NCBI GenBank assembly: GCA_019188255.1
Contig: JAETXT010000004.1
Location: 1,116,001-1,180,000 of the forward strand
Direction of reading: 5' to 3'
Source: Verticillium longisporum
Taxonomy: Eukaryota; Ascomycota; Sordariomycetes; Glomerellales; Plectosphaerellaceae
DNA: 64,000 nucleotides
Shown: piece by piece, positions 10,756 through 21,165 of the stretch
Position numbering within the stretch: the first letter of the stretch is position 1
Layout of the letters: every line of letters starts with the position of its first letter
The notes under the pieces: generated by a model
Seen by the model: only the letters and a program-made list of their open reading frames with translations
Told to the model about the DNA's origin: nothing
Databases searched by the model: none
Made by a program: the position numbers and the translations under genes

Positions 10756-11889
10756 ATGTCGACCACTTCGAGCACCGTGGCTACCCTTGTTGGTGATGTC
10801 GCAGAGGCTCCCGCGAAGCTCCATGCGAAAAAGCCGTCAATCCACTCTACTGTCCCTATACAGACGAACAGTCCAAACTGCAGAAGCGTCCCCAGCCTAA
10901 CGACAACGCCACTCCGACCCTCTCTGAAAAGAAGTGTCACGAGTGGTAGCCAGAGAAGATCCATCCCGAGCAAGGTCCATGTCGACACGCGGGCATTCAG
11001 CGGACAGCCCGCTCTCGACACACCGCGATCCTTCCAGCAGCTGTACGACGAGCAGGCCTACCTCCTGGCCTCCCGCGTAATGGAGGAACAACGATCGCGC
11101 GAGCTGATGAGGCGCCTCGCCACCCTCCAGGAAAATCTGGACGGCGATTGCCCCAGCAGCCAGTCCCGCAAGTCGAAGAAACAGTCGTCGCTGCTCAAGG
11201 CGAAACTCCTCAGGGCAGCCGAGCAGGAGAAGGCCATCATGGGCAGGCTGGGCGAGGTCTTTGTCGAGGTGCAGACGCGGCAGCGCTGGATGCAGGCGCA
11301 GCAGGAACGGCACGTTACCAGCTCGTGGACGCCGACGCCATGGGCCGTCTGGGAGACGGTGGCGTCGCCGATTAGCGGGTTGATGACGCCCATTGTGTTG
11401 ACGCCGACGTGCGCCCCTCTCGTGGTTCCCGAGCCTTTGGTGGGAGCGCAGCTGGATGCGAAGTCGCCTGAATTTGTCCCAGGTGTCCCATTTCTGTTTC
11501 CGACGAATGGGCCCGGTCAACAAGGTTATGGGTGCACCTCAGAGGCGGATTGTGATGTGTCCCCTCTCGCCATGCTCGGCACTGATGGACTGAATCTCGA
11601 ATCGTTCGGTAAAGCAGACCTCGAATCGCTCGGTACAGCAGACCTCGGAGATGCACTTGGGAATCGCGGCCTAGAGTTTGAGTTTGAGGGTGTGGAGACG
11701 CCGGGAGAGACTGAGCCCACGTTGCAGAAGGCAAAGGCTTGCAGAGGTGGGCGTGAGAGGAGGATGAGCCTGCCTGGTCTAAGATGCGTGTGGCCTGGGT
11801 CCGGGGTCCAGGGGACGTTCGAGGACAACGAATGGAATACGCAGCACCGACCAGAACAACCTCATCATGTGGAGGATGTGGAACTTTGA
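10756..11889 (+). CDS. Uncharacterised protein with a short coiled-coil segment
   Basis: A single open frame; no family recognised. The ATG at 10756 (MSTTSSTVATL) is preferred because the 69 residues read before it from 10549 are of mixed composition, but 10549 cannot be excluded. From 10756 the protein is 377 aa: a Ser/Thr/Pro-rich basic N-terminus, then a helical stretch at about residues 95-185 rich in Glu, Gln, Arg and Leu (RSFQQLYDEQAYLLASRVME onward) that looks coiled-coil, then a disordered tail with a short internal repeat (LESFGKADLESLGTADLGD) and an acidic end. No signal peptide or membrane segment. Convergent with NECAP, about 220 bp away. Codon use is like its neighbours, so I take it as a real gene of unknown role. 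Confidence 0.6.
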   Translation: MSTTSSTVATLVGDVAEAPAKLHAKKPSIHSTVPIQTNSPNCRSVPSLTTTPLRPSLKRSVTSGSQRRSIPSKVHVDTRAFSGQPALDTPRSFQQLYDEQAYLLASRVMEEQRSRELMRRLATLQENLDGDCPSSQSRKSKKQSSLLKAKLLRAAEQEKAIMGRLGEVFVEVQTRQRWMQAQQERHVTSSWTPTPWAVWETVASPISGLMTPIVLTPTCAPLVVPEPLVGAQLDAKSPEFVPGVPFLFPTNGPGQQGYGCTSEADCDVSPLAMLGTDGLNLESFGKADLESLGTADLGDALGNRGLEFEFEGVETPGETEPTLQKAKACRGGRERRMSLPGLRCVWPGSGVQGTFEDNEWNTQHRPEQPHHVEDVEL

Positions 11890-12109
11890 TGTTTTTGGGG
11901 CTCTTAGTATCCAGCTGTTCGGCGAGGCTCTCATCACAGTTTGTCACAATGGAGACACTTGAAGCGAGCCAGGCTTAGTTTGTAGCCAATATAGCGATTT
12001 TGGAAGTCGTGAGAGTCTTCGTAGAACAGCTCCAACACAAATCATGGCACGAATCGAAGACGTGCCACAGCACGCCATGGCTTGCGGATATACCGGCTCA
12101 AGAAGGTCG

Positions 12110-12960
12110 CTACGCAAACTCGCCAAACTGGCCATCGTCAAAGCCCAGGTCCTGTGCAGACCGTCTCTTCCTCTCCCTCTCCTCCCTCTGCTGCGACGCG
12201 CTCGGCGGCGGTGGCGGCAGCAGGCCACTCCCCCGTGAGCCAGCGCTCGAAGCTGAGGGCGGCGGCGGCAGCGAGAAGGCGGACAGGCCGCCGCCCGAAG
12301 ACGCTGGGTCGTTTTGCTGCTGCTCCTGCTGCTGCTGCTGGGGCCGCCTGCGACCGAACTTTCCGCCAAGGTTGACGGTGATGGTCTCGCCCTCCTTCAA
12401 GCTGAGATCCCTCTTCTGCTCCTCCTTCGCCGGCGCCGACTGCGTGCTCGCGTTCGTGTTGCCGCTGCTACGGCCCCCGGCGCCGGGCCCGCCGTCGAGA
12501 CCAAGGCTCTTCTGGGCCTCCTGGGTAGCGACGCCAAAATCAAAGGCGTCACTGCGCTCCTCGGAGCCGATGCCGAGGAGGGCCTTGCGGCCAGAGGGGT
12601 CGCGGACCTGCAGGGCGAAGAAGCGCGAGCTGTCGAGGACGGGCTCGACGACGGCGGGGGCGGTGTAGGGGGCGGCGGCGAAGAGCTGGCCGGTGGCGGG
12701 GTCCTCGAGGACAATGTCGACCTTGATCTTCTCGCGGCCGGCCGAGGCGTCGTCCTCCCACGCCGTCTCGAGCACGCGCAGGCGGGCGGTGAAGATGAGG
12801 CGCTGGTTGTTGTCGGCGGTCCAGTGGGCGGCTGTGTGGCCCTTGTTGCTGGTGAGCGGGGGATGTTGTAGACGTGGACGGCGGGGGCGAGAAAGAGGAT
12901 GCGCTGGATGGCGTCGGGCGGCAGGGGCTGGCCCGTGGCTATGTCAATGGCTGGCTCCAT
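12110..12960 (-). CDS. NECAP-like endocytic adaptor (DUF1681), with an apparent -1 frameshift
   Basis: NECAP proteins bind AP-2/AP-1 adaptors and act in clathrin-mediated endocytosis through a PH-like PHear domain. The ATG at 12960 opens MEPAIDIATG..IQRILFLAP followed by VHVYNIP. The conserved continuation (PLTSNKGHTAAHW..LIFTARLRV) lies in another frame. Adding one G to the run at 12858-12862 (five Gs, six expected) joins the halves. No GT-AG intron of realistic size fits. Further conserved signs: EDPATGQLFAAAPY, EPVLDSSRFFALQV, GIGSEERSDAFDFGVA, and GETITVNLGGKFG. The tail is Gln- and Pro-rich and ends DDGQFGEFA. About 283 aa if repaired. Either a base-calling error or a recent loss-of-function allele. 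Confidence 0.82.
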
Positions 12961-13556
12961 GGTGACGGGGTTGTCGGCGTAGGTCCTTCTGACGATAGAG
13001 GAGAGAGCTTCATCGTGGGCAACGGCCGAGTGCGTTTCCCCTGGAGAGTACCTTAGAGAGGTACCTTAGAGAGGTACCTACCGAGCTATACGAAGGAGGG
13101 GCCCGGCAGCCCGGCTGTCACAACGAGCGGTGTTCAGTTTGGTGGAGAAGGGGCACCTTGCGTACCCAGGCAGGCACAGAGGAGGCAGGGTGGCAGGCAG
13201 GCACAGGAGGGTGGCAGTGGCAGGCGCGACTGGACTACCCCGCTACTGTGATGAATCAGGTTAGTGAGGGGCAGAACGAGCACCCAAACGAGGGGCCGTC
13301 AAGGTTGGAAATGAACACTATGACCCTGTGAGAGCCACGATCTGAAGCACAAGCTTTCTGGGTGCCTGTGTCAATCTCGAGGCCCCGACACCGACGTCTT
13401 CGATCTCTGGTAATTTTGAGTCATCCATCTCCCACGACGAACCCGCTGGATCAGGTGCCTGCCCGTGGCTTAATAAACCCATCGCTGAAACCACGTTGCG
13501 TACCTCTCACCGAGGCATTGTCACATTGATCATTTCATCAAGGGCTCCTCCTCACA
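12961..13556. promoter_or_regulatory. Divergent promoter region of NECAP and eIF2B alpha
   Basis: 596 bp between two divergent ATGs. It contains a short tandem repeat built on TACCTTAGAGAGG (about 13048-13077) and a GGCAGG-rich purine patch (about 13165-13225). The 5' UTR of eIF2B alpha probably ends in the pyrimidine-rich stretch just before 13557. No specific factor site is claimed. Confidence 0.4.
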
Positions 13557-14724
13557 ATGGCGACCGAAGACTCAGAACGTATGCTTCGCTCGCTGCAATT
13601 TCCTGATCTACCGACGTCGTGTGTGGCTGACCTTTTCCATAGCAGTCGCTGCGAGCGAGCAGCAGCCGACGACGACAACCTCCCAGCCCACGGCCGAGAC
13701 ACAGAGCCTGCCCATCCGAAGTCAAGAAAAGACAGCGAGCGGTGACTTTGACATTGTTGCCGAGTACCACTCCCATCTGCGCGACCACGAGTTCACCAAG
13801 CCTGTCGCCGCCATCGAGGCCCTCGTCGCCCTGCTCGCCGCCAGCAGCTATACAACCGTCTTTGAGACACTCGAGACGGTCAAGCGTCATTCAGAAACCC
13901 TCCGCGCCTCGGTCAAGAACCCGGTGCCGCTCCAGGCCGGCACCGACCTCTTCCTGCAGTACCTCGTCTCCTCGCTTAAGCAGCAGGAGGGCCAGACGGC
14001 AGCGCCCGGCGGCGGCACGACCCACCACCAGAGCTTCGAGGATGTACTCCGCCACCTCGTCCGCAACGGCCGCCTCTTCGCCGACCGCGCCATCGCCGCC
14101 CGTGACGGCATCGCCGACGCCGGCTGGCGCTTCGTCCGCGAGGGCAAGACGGTCCTGACCATGGGCGAGTCGCGCGCCGTCGAGAAGCTCCTCTTCCGCG
14201 CCGCCGCCCAGTACCCAGCCGGCGCCGTCAACTTTCGCGTCGTCTACGTGCGCGAGGCCCGCCGCCCCGACGAGAGCGACCGCTTCGTCGCCGCCCTGCG
14301 CGCCCGCGGCATCCCCGTCGCCGAAATTTCCGAGCTCGCCATCGCCCACGTCATGGCCCTGCGCAACTCGGTCCACATGGTCTTTGTCGGCGCCGAGGCC
14401 GTCACCCAGAGCGGCGGCATCATCTCACGCCTCGGCACCTACCAGATCGCCAAACTTGCCCGCGAGAACAAGCCCCGCATCCCCTTTTACGTCACGGCCG
14501 AGACGCACAAGTTTGTCCGCAAATTCCCCCTCGGCCAGAAGGACCTCGGCTACGACCAGACGGTGCTCGACTTTCAGACTGACCGCAAGAGCGACGTCCC
14601 CGTTGATGCCGTCGACTACACACCGCCCGGGTACATCACGAACCTCGTCACCGAAAACGGTCCCAAGCTCCCCGGGTACGTGCTGGAGCAGCTGCTCGAG
14701 ATTTACGGCGCCCTCAACGGTTGA
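13557..14724 (+). CDS. GCN3: Translation initiation factor eIF2B subunit alpha
   Basis: Regulatory subunit of the eIF2B guanine-nucleotide exchange factor; it senses phosphorylated eIF2 and lowers initiation under amino-acid stress. Exon 1 is tiny, 13557-13578 (MATEDSE plus one base). A 64-bp intron (GTATGC..CCATAG) follows and exon 2 is 13643-14724, together 367 aa. An open frame running through the intron upstream of exon 2 is a splicing shadow. The Rossmann-like eIF2B alpha/beta/delta domain is clear: DVLRHLVRNGRLFADRA, REGKTVLTMGESRAVEKLL, AHVMALRNSVHMVFVGAEAV, ISRLGTYQIAKLARENKPRI, PFYVTAETHKFVRKFPLGQK, and the typical ending PPGYITNLVTENG. A normal, undamaged gene with strong GC3 bias. 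It converges with Egt1 across about 1 kb. Confidence 0.94.
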
Positions 14725-15734
14725 TCGGCAGACTGTCGATCAAGAGACGGGTGCTCGCCCTCTGCCTCTCTGGCGTGGCCCTACGTGAGCACATTATGAC
14801 GAGGTATTGGAATATCCAGCTCCTGCAGGCCGGCCCCTCCCAGACGCCCGTCGGTCAAGCGGTGCCTGCATGCAGCTTACATTGGAGCAAGGCTGCGACA
14901 CACGGTTAGTAACGGGATACGATGGCATCGAAAAACAGGCGACAGCAGAGTTAGGTCAGATGACGCAAAATGAAAATCAGGCGTGGGGCCGGCCAAGGGG
15001 AGTTCTAGCTTTCCTCTTGGCAACAGATGCAGCAAACCGCAAACGAGGCACCAAGCAGCCAGGGAAAAGGGGGGGCAGCGGGGGGACTCCCCGTGACGTT
15101 TTTCATGATACCCAAGACGGGACGAATTGGGCATGCTGCAGCGCATACCGCCAGGGACACATGCAATGCAAGTATGTCTTTGCCGCAAGGCTGTTTTCTA
15201 GTATGTAGGGTGGGAATTGAAAGAGAGCAACGACTTGTGGATTGCTGCTATATGACGTGCTTGCGACTCGTGATGCTTGTGCCGTGTGAGGGGGTCTCGA
15301 TTGGCTGGCAGGGCTCGATTTTTTGAGGCTGTGGAAGTGCCCCTCCAGTGCATGGGTGCCAGTACGGATATCGGCGAGGTGCTTCTCAGCTTTCGATATG
15401 GGACGAAGTGTAGATTTGGCGATGGAGGTCCGTCACTATTGCTTCGTCAGGATGTAGCTCACCCAGGCCATGAGCTTGCTACCTAGGACAAGGGACCTCA
15501 GCTAACGGCGAAGGCTACTCATCGATATGCTGACATGTATGTTGCGGACCAAGGGTTCACGGCACAGATCATTTCAAGCCAACACATTGATAGTACCTAA
15601 CCACATTCGTTTACCTGTGATGGGAAAATGTTCATATGCCCTGTTACTCATTCAATCTGGATCATCTCCCACTCCAGGTACCCTCGCAACCGTGCCCATT
15701 CGTGTACAAAATCATCAAGACGAGATACCACCCC
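14725..15734. other. Intergenic between convergent eIF2B alpha and Egt1
   Basis: About 1 kb serving as 3' flank of both genes. No supportable coding region, RNA gene or repeat. Confidence 0.45.
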
Positions 15735-18700
15735 CTAAGCAGCATTGCCATTCGTCTGCACATCACGGACAAGGCGGGCGCCAGCCCATGCATAGAGGTA
15801 GTTCCTCTGGTACCAGTTCACACTGGAAAGAGTCAGTTCTGTGCCTCGCTTCGCCCAGGATCAAGATGTGCAACAGCCAAACTCACAAGGATGATCGTCC
15901 GGCAATTCGAGGGTGCGTCGCCCAAGATCCACCGAGGATGATGTTATGCTTGTCGTCAAAGAAGTCGGCTGTGCCACGATCAGCTCAATGCTCATTAGCC
16001 AAAATAAAGAAACGCCCACCTGTGTAGGCAGGGTAGAGCTCCATCGGCTCAAACCCCTCGTGCTTCCTCAACGGCGAGCTCGTCCACTCCCACAGGCCAC
16101 CGAACTCGGCCTGTCCCGCGAGGCGGCCCCCACCGGCCGTCACGGGTGTAGGGTGCCAGTGCTGAAAGCCGACATTGGTACCCTCGAGGTCGACGAAGAG
16201 GTCCGAGGCGGAAACCTCATCAACAGCAGAGGGGGAGGCGGATGGGGGTGTTTCCTGGACACCGTTGTTGGAGAGATGCCTGTTGGGGACGTCAGTTAAG
16301 TACTCTCAAAACCTTAGGTGCAGACAACATGACGCACCCGTTGACGGCGGGAACCGTCTTTCCAAGTTTGTGCTCAGCCTCTCGGCGCTTGAGATGGTTG
16401 ACGTAGGCGTATATACTCTTGGTCTCTTCAAATGTGGGGATCCTGCCTCCCATGTAGGCAGCGCACCCGGCAATCTCATCATAAGAAGCGGCGACAGGCC
16501 AGTCCAGGGCTTGACTCAATGGCACAGGTCCGTAGACTGTGCGGACGGCAATGCCATCCACATATGAAGTCGGCAGTGAAGTTTCGCTACCAGGATGGCT
16601 GTTGACATGGCCATTTGCGCAGCCGTTCGTGTGACCGTTGGCGTGGCCATTCGTGTTGCCGTTGGTCACGCCATTTCCGTTGGTCGTCGGGCTGACAGGC
16701 TGAGTCGATACCCATGATGCTGGCAGCTTTTCAATGTGGCACTGATGGAGATACTTGGCATACTAAAACAGGTCAGTTGACAAGCCATGACAGGTAAGGC
16801 ACGAAACCCACCTCTTCATTAGTGATGGCGCGGCCCTTGGCCTCGAAGGAGTGAACATTCACTCGTCTTGACGGTTTCTCGTTGTCCCTGGAAAATGTGA
16901 GATGCTGTACAAGGGCCGAGAATTCATGTTATGCCACACACCATCCAAAATACCCTTTGTTATCAAGGGCTTTCTCGTCATCATCCATCCCAATGATCAC
17001 AGACTGCGCAGGGACGCCATGCCACTCGTTCGCCACTCGGGCCTGTTGCGCTTCTTCAGCCATGCTTTTGAAGTTGGGCGTTACGGTATGAGGGGGTGGC
17101 TGAGTCTTGTCGCTCTGGAGCATCATGTAAAGCAATGTTTCCATGTGCATGACCTCGTGCTCGAAGCCTATCCAGATGGCTCGGGCAACATCCCTTGGGA
17201 TGTGCGCCTCTCCGTGGGAGTACAGTCCCCGGAGTCGAGAGCGGACTCTCTGCTGGTAGTCGACGATTTCTGAAATAGCCGGCCATTCGTCGGGAACTTC
17301 GGAATGAGCATGGCAGTGTTCTGGGTTGTCTACGTCGGGATCGATACCCCTCTCAAAGATGGAGATGTAGTAGGCCGGCTCCGTGGGCTGTTGCCTTGTT
17401 GTTTTGTTCAATTGAATGTCCAAGAATGTGGGAATATGACCGAGGTAGAAGATGCAGGCGTTGCGAAGCTTGATGGGCTTGTCGTGGAGCTCTTCGTTCG
17501 GAAGCATGCCCCTGGTGACAATATCCCAGGCACTCCAGAGAGTGCTCCATTGGTCCAGAGTGGGCAGCGGGGTGGCGGCGTATACCGAAGGTGCGAGGCT
17601 GAAGGGCATTCTTGGTTTGATGAGCAAGTGTAGACCTAAAATGTAAAACAGTACGGTAAGTAAGATGTCTTACGATATGAGTTCGAAAGAATCAAATGCG
17701 GGAGCTGAGAAAGACAGCCGAACACGTCAGGGTTCCCCGCAAACGCAAGCCATCGCTCCATGGGATCGTGTGGTTTCTCCCGTAGCTAGGCCTCAAAAGA
17801 GGAGAGAGGCAAGCGAGTCACTGTCCACGTCCACATTGACTGGCTCCGGCTGATGGCCATGACCACATGACGACGTGGGGGGGGTTATCTGACTTGGGTC
17901 GCATACAGCAGGCTCCCCTCCCTCATCTGACCACCCACCCGGGTTGCTGAGGTTGAACAAGAAAAAAAAGACATTGTACACTGACCATGTTCCTTAGCCT
18001 GCCACCGAGCAATCTCCGCCATGCCAGCAGAGTGCCACAGCTTCTTAGCCTCATGTGGCGAGTATTTGAGGCTCTGTTCGATCTGAACACGCTCGTGCGG
18101 CCTAACGACGGCACCCAAAGCGGTTGTTTCGCGAACTGGATAGTAAAAGGCCTGGTGTCGACGACCTTGATCGTCAAAGATGTACTCGCCATCAGCACGC
18201 CAGTCGTCTGGCTTGAATGCCTCCTCGCCAAGGATTTCGTTTGCATTGGCCAGGCCATTCATGAGGAATCTGCATTGAGCGTTAGAAGACCCCTCGACCG
18301 TGGAAAGAAAGAGTTTGTGATGATTTGGTTTCAGAGGTAGAAACGCTTACTGGTGTGTGACGCCCTCCTGGTCTATGATGGAGAAGGTCAGTTTCTATGC
18401 ACTAGGTCGCTCGTGTCACAAAAGTAGTAGATGAACATCTCACCATTATAGCCATGGCTGATAGGGTCGTTAGTATGTCAGTCGAATCTTCTAAGAAGCG
18501 GGAACCAACGCACTAGACCTTGGCCGCATCTTCACATCCGTCCAGACCAATGAGCATAGTGTCTGACGGTTGGAGAATGTCGCCGAAACTCCCGAGGAAA
18601 TCAGCCGCATCGGCTTGATCAAAGTTTCCTGGCACATAGGGTCAAAATCCAGGCTACAGGCTCGAATGGAGGCAAGAGCAACGAACCGATGCTTGAGCCC

Positions 18701-19385
18701 AAGCTGAGGATGCATTTGGACCTCGAGGCCAGAGAAGGTGACTTGAGCCACTCACGACCATCGTCATAAGTACCCCACAGCCCGTGGCATTTTACGTGTT
18801 GAAACGCAGGCACCTGGCCCAGTGTTCGCTCCAACTCTTCTCGAGACAGGTCGAGCGCATAGTAATCAATATTCTTGCCGGCATTTTCGAATGCCTGCAA
18901 CAGTAGGCAGACCTTGCGCAGGTTACTTCCGCCCGAATGTCAGGAACAATGGCCGCCTTTGTGGGAACTGGGAGGGGGCGGGAGGGAAACGAACCCACTG
19001 CCCAGCTCTATGACCATAGCATCAGAAGGTATCATCTCAGCAATCTGCTTAGAGTACTGTGTGAGAGCTTCAATCTCATTGTTGGTCAAGTAGTATTCCT
19101 CCAGATACGTGATCTCTACAGAGTTAGTGTCCATATGACCACACAAGTCCTGTGGAAATGATGGCCTACATCCTCGAACAGCTGCAGGCCCTTCTCGTTG
19201 TAGAGGAGCAACGTCGGCAGCTTCCTGGGGCCGTCTTTGGGGTTCCACATGGACAGAATGTCGTCCTTTAGATTGACTTCGACCGCAGCTCGCCGCACAT
19301 CGATAATGTCAAGTTGGGACGCTGCCTTCTGGGCTGCCTTGCAACCTAGGGCTTGGTCATGCTCGGGCGATGTTGTGGCCGGCAT
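15735..19385 (-). CDS. EGT1: Ergothioneine biosynthesis protein 1 (fused EgtD-like methyltransferase and EgtB-like sulfoxide synthase)
   Basis: Trimethylates histidine to hercynine and then joins it to cysteine by an Fe(II) oxygenase reaction, towards the antioxidant ergothioneine. Thirteen exons reconstruct an uninterrupted 877-aa frame: 19385-19170, 19113-18995, 18925-18687, 18628-18514, 18457-18444, 18372-18351, 18269-17986, 17635-16942, 16887-16812, 16762-16338, 16279-16020, 15968-15887, 15822-15735. N-terminal SAM methyltransferase: LLYNEKGLQLFEDI, ITYLEEYYLT, VIELGSGNLRK, YALDLSREEL, ILSLGSSIGNF. A DinB-like domain carries HEVMHMETLLYM with iron-ligand histidines. The C-terminal FGE-sulfatase domain shows GRIPTFEE, GGLWEWTSSP, ILGGSWATHPRIAGR and YAWAGARLVRDV. 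A Gly/Asn/His-rich low-complexity linker sits at about 16600-16690. Oddities are exons of only 14 and 22 nt and a 350-bp intron (17636-17985). Length matches fungal Egt1. Confidence 0.95.
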
Positions 19386-21165
19386 GGTGGCACGAAGAAG
19401 GGCTCAGAAGGGGGCGACAAGGACGAGAGATGAAGCAAACTTGACTGCCAGACGAAGAAGGACCCGTGGAGACTAGACGTCCTGACGATCGGAGGATGAA
19501 AACAACGGCGCACGAAAGGGAAGGGGAGGTGGCGGCTAGGTCTTATATCGAACACTTGTAGAGCTGGTATTCCTGACCGGTTGGCAGGGTTGAGAACGAA
19601 CCTTCGCTTGTACGTACCTCCACCTACCCATGTCAGCTAATAATGAACAGGGTGCACCTTCTATATCCCACAATGGAAAAAGGCACGACACGATGTATAG
19701 ATACATTGCTGCCAATAAGGAATGGTACCAGCACCTAGGCCGGGACGGACTGGAAGCCTGAACTACCTAGGTAGCTTGGTAGGCGAAGGGCTGACCCAGT
19801 TACGTAGGTACGAGGTCATGAGCGGCGTGGAGACATCGGACGCTTCGGTATCTGCTTTGTCGCATGGCCCGCTTGCTCAGCCAAACACCATTCATTCATT
19901 GACCGTGGCACAGCGTGCAGGGGGAATGGTCGCAGCAGTGGCTCTGCGCTACGCAAAACTCGCGCGTCCGTCCTTGTTCTCGTGCCATGCCAGACCTTCG
20001 CCCTTGGGATGTATTAAAAAGATTAAGATTTGTATTTTTTTTCATAAAAAAAATAGTTTAAATTTACTTTTATTTTTTTTTAATAAGTATCCGCACCAGG
20101 GGGAAAGGGAGTACCATGTACGTTACTGCGTGGGAGGCCCAAAGACGATAGCTAATCAGGATGCGGTTCAGAATCAGATGGTCGCCCCCCCGCGCCCCAC
20201 CTGCACGGTGGAAGCTACGACGAGCTGCATGCTGATGGGCGATGAACTCCGGATACAGAGGACACATTGGCCATCTTGTAAGGTCAGTACGTGAACGATG
20301 TGGGTGGAACGCGGGTCACGAAGGGGGATTAATAACGGTGCTACGTAGTCCCCATGGACCTCACACACGCGTCGATGCACTATGTGGAGGTATAGGTACT
20401 AGAGCCGGTGCTGGAGCTGGAGCTGGACATGTCATTTACGTCGGCTGCGAACCCGGCCTGTAGGGGGAATTGCAGATCCCTGTCTGAGTAGCAGTCGAGG
20501 TAGCTAGGTACCTAGGTAGGCAAGTAGGTACCGTGAGCTCGACCCATTGACGAGCCTCTCGGCATCATGGCAGGGGGAAGTCCGACAGAGCGTCCTCTGC
20601 CGCTGGACTGTCAATCCTGAGAGCGAGTAAGGCTGGCTGAACCGTCAGCTCGGTGAAGTCGCCAGCTCGAATGGTGATTTGCCCGAAGCTTGGTGATCAA
20701 TCCTGTTGCAGAGCTCGCAATTCGAAGAGCCTGTGTTGTGCGATCAGTGCTAGGCCGTTTTGGATCCATAGCTATCATCACTCGTTCATAGATCCCTCGT
20801 TGCTCGTCTCTGGTGGGAACCCATGCTGCGATGAGACCGAGATGTGGCCGTCGCGATCGTGCATGCAACCAAGAAACCATGACCAATTTGTCCCTGATTG
20901 TAGTGGTCATGACAGCCGGGTATGAGGCCTTCGTAACGTCACGCCTCCACTGCCTGACGCCTCCGATACCCGTAAACTGCGGGGTAACTGCGCTTGCCCC
21001 TCACCTACCTACCTTACATGTGCCTACCTTACTCAACCAGCGTCTCGAGCATCAACCGCCCTGAATCTGTGCGCCCGCCATCCTCCCAGCTGCACCTCGC
21101 GGGGCTTGCTCCGTGCTGGACTGTCCCTGTTGGCTAAACTGCTGCTGCTGCTGCTGCTGCTCGCA
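19386..21165. other. Intergenic, 1.8 kb, with an AT-rich tract and CCTAGGTA motifs
   Basis: Upstream region of Egt1 and 3' flank of the Zn2Cys6 gene. It contains an A/T homopolymer-rich tract at about 20020-20090 and several CCTAGGTA/TACCTAGG-type palindromic motifs (for example around 19735-19810 and 20500-20530), common in filamentous-ascomycete intergenic DNA. A CTG trinucleotide run lies at about 21141-21162. No convincing gene. Confidence 0.45.

Noticed and set aside
20020..20092. AT-rich tract as a mitochondrial insertion
   Set aside because: Simple A/T homopolymers with no recognisable mitochondrial gene text.
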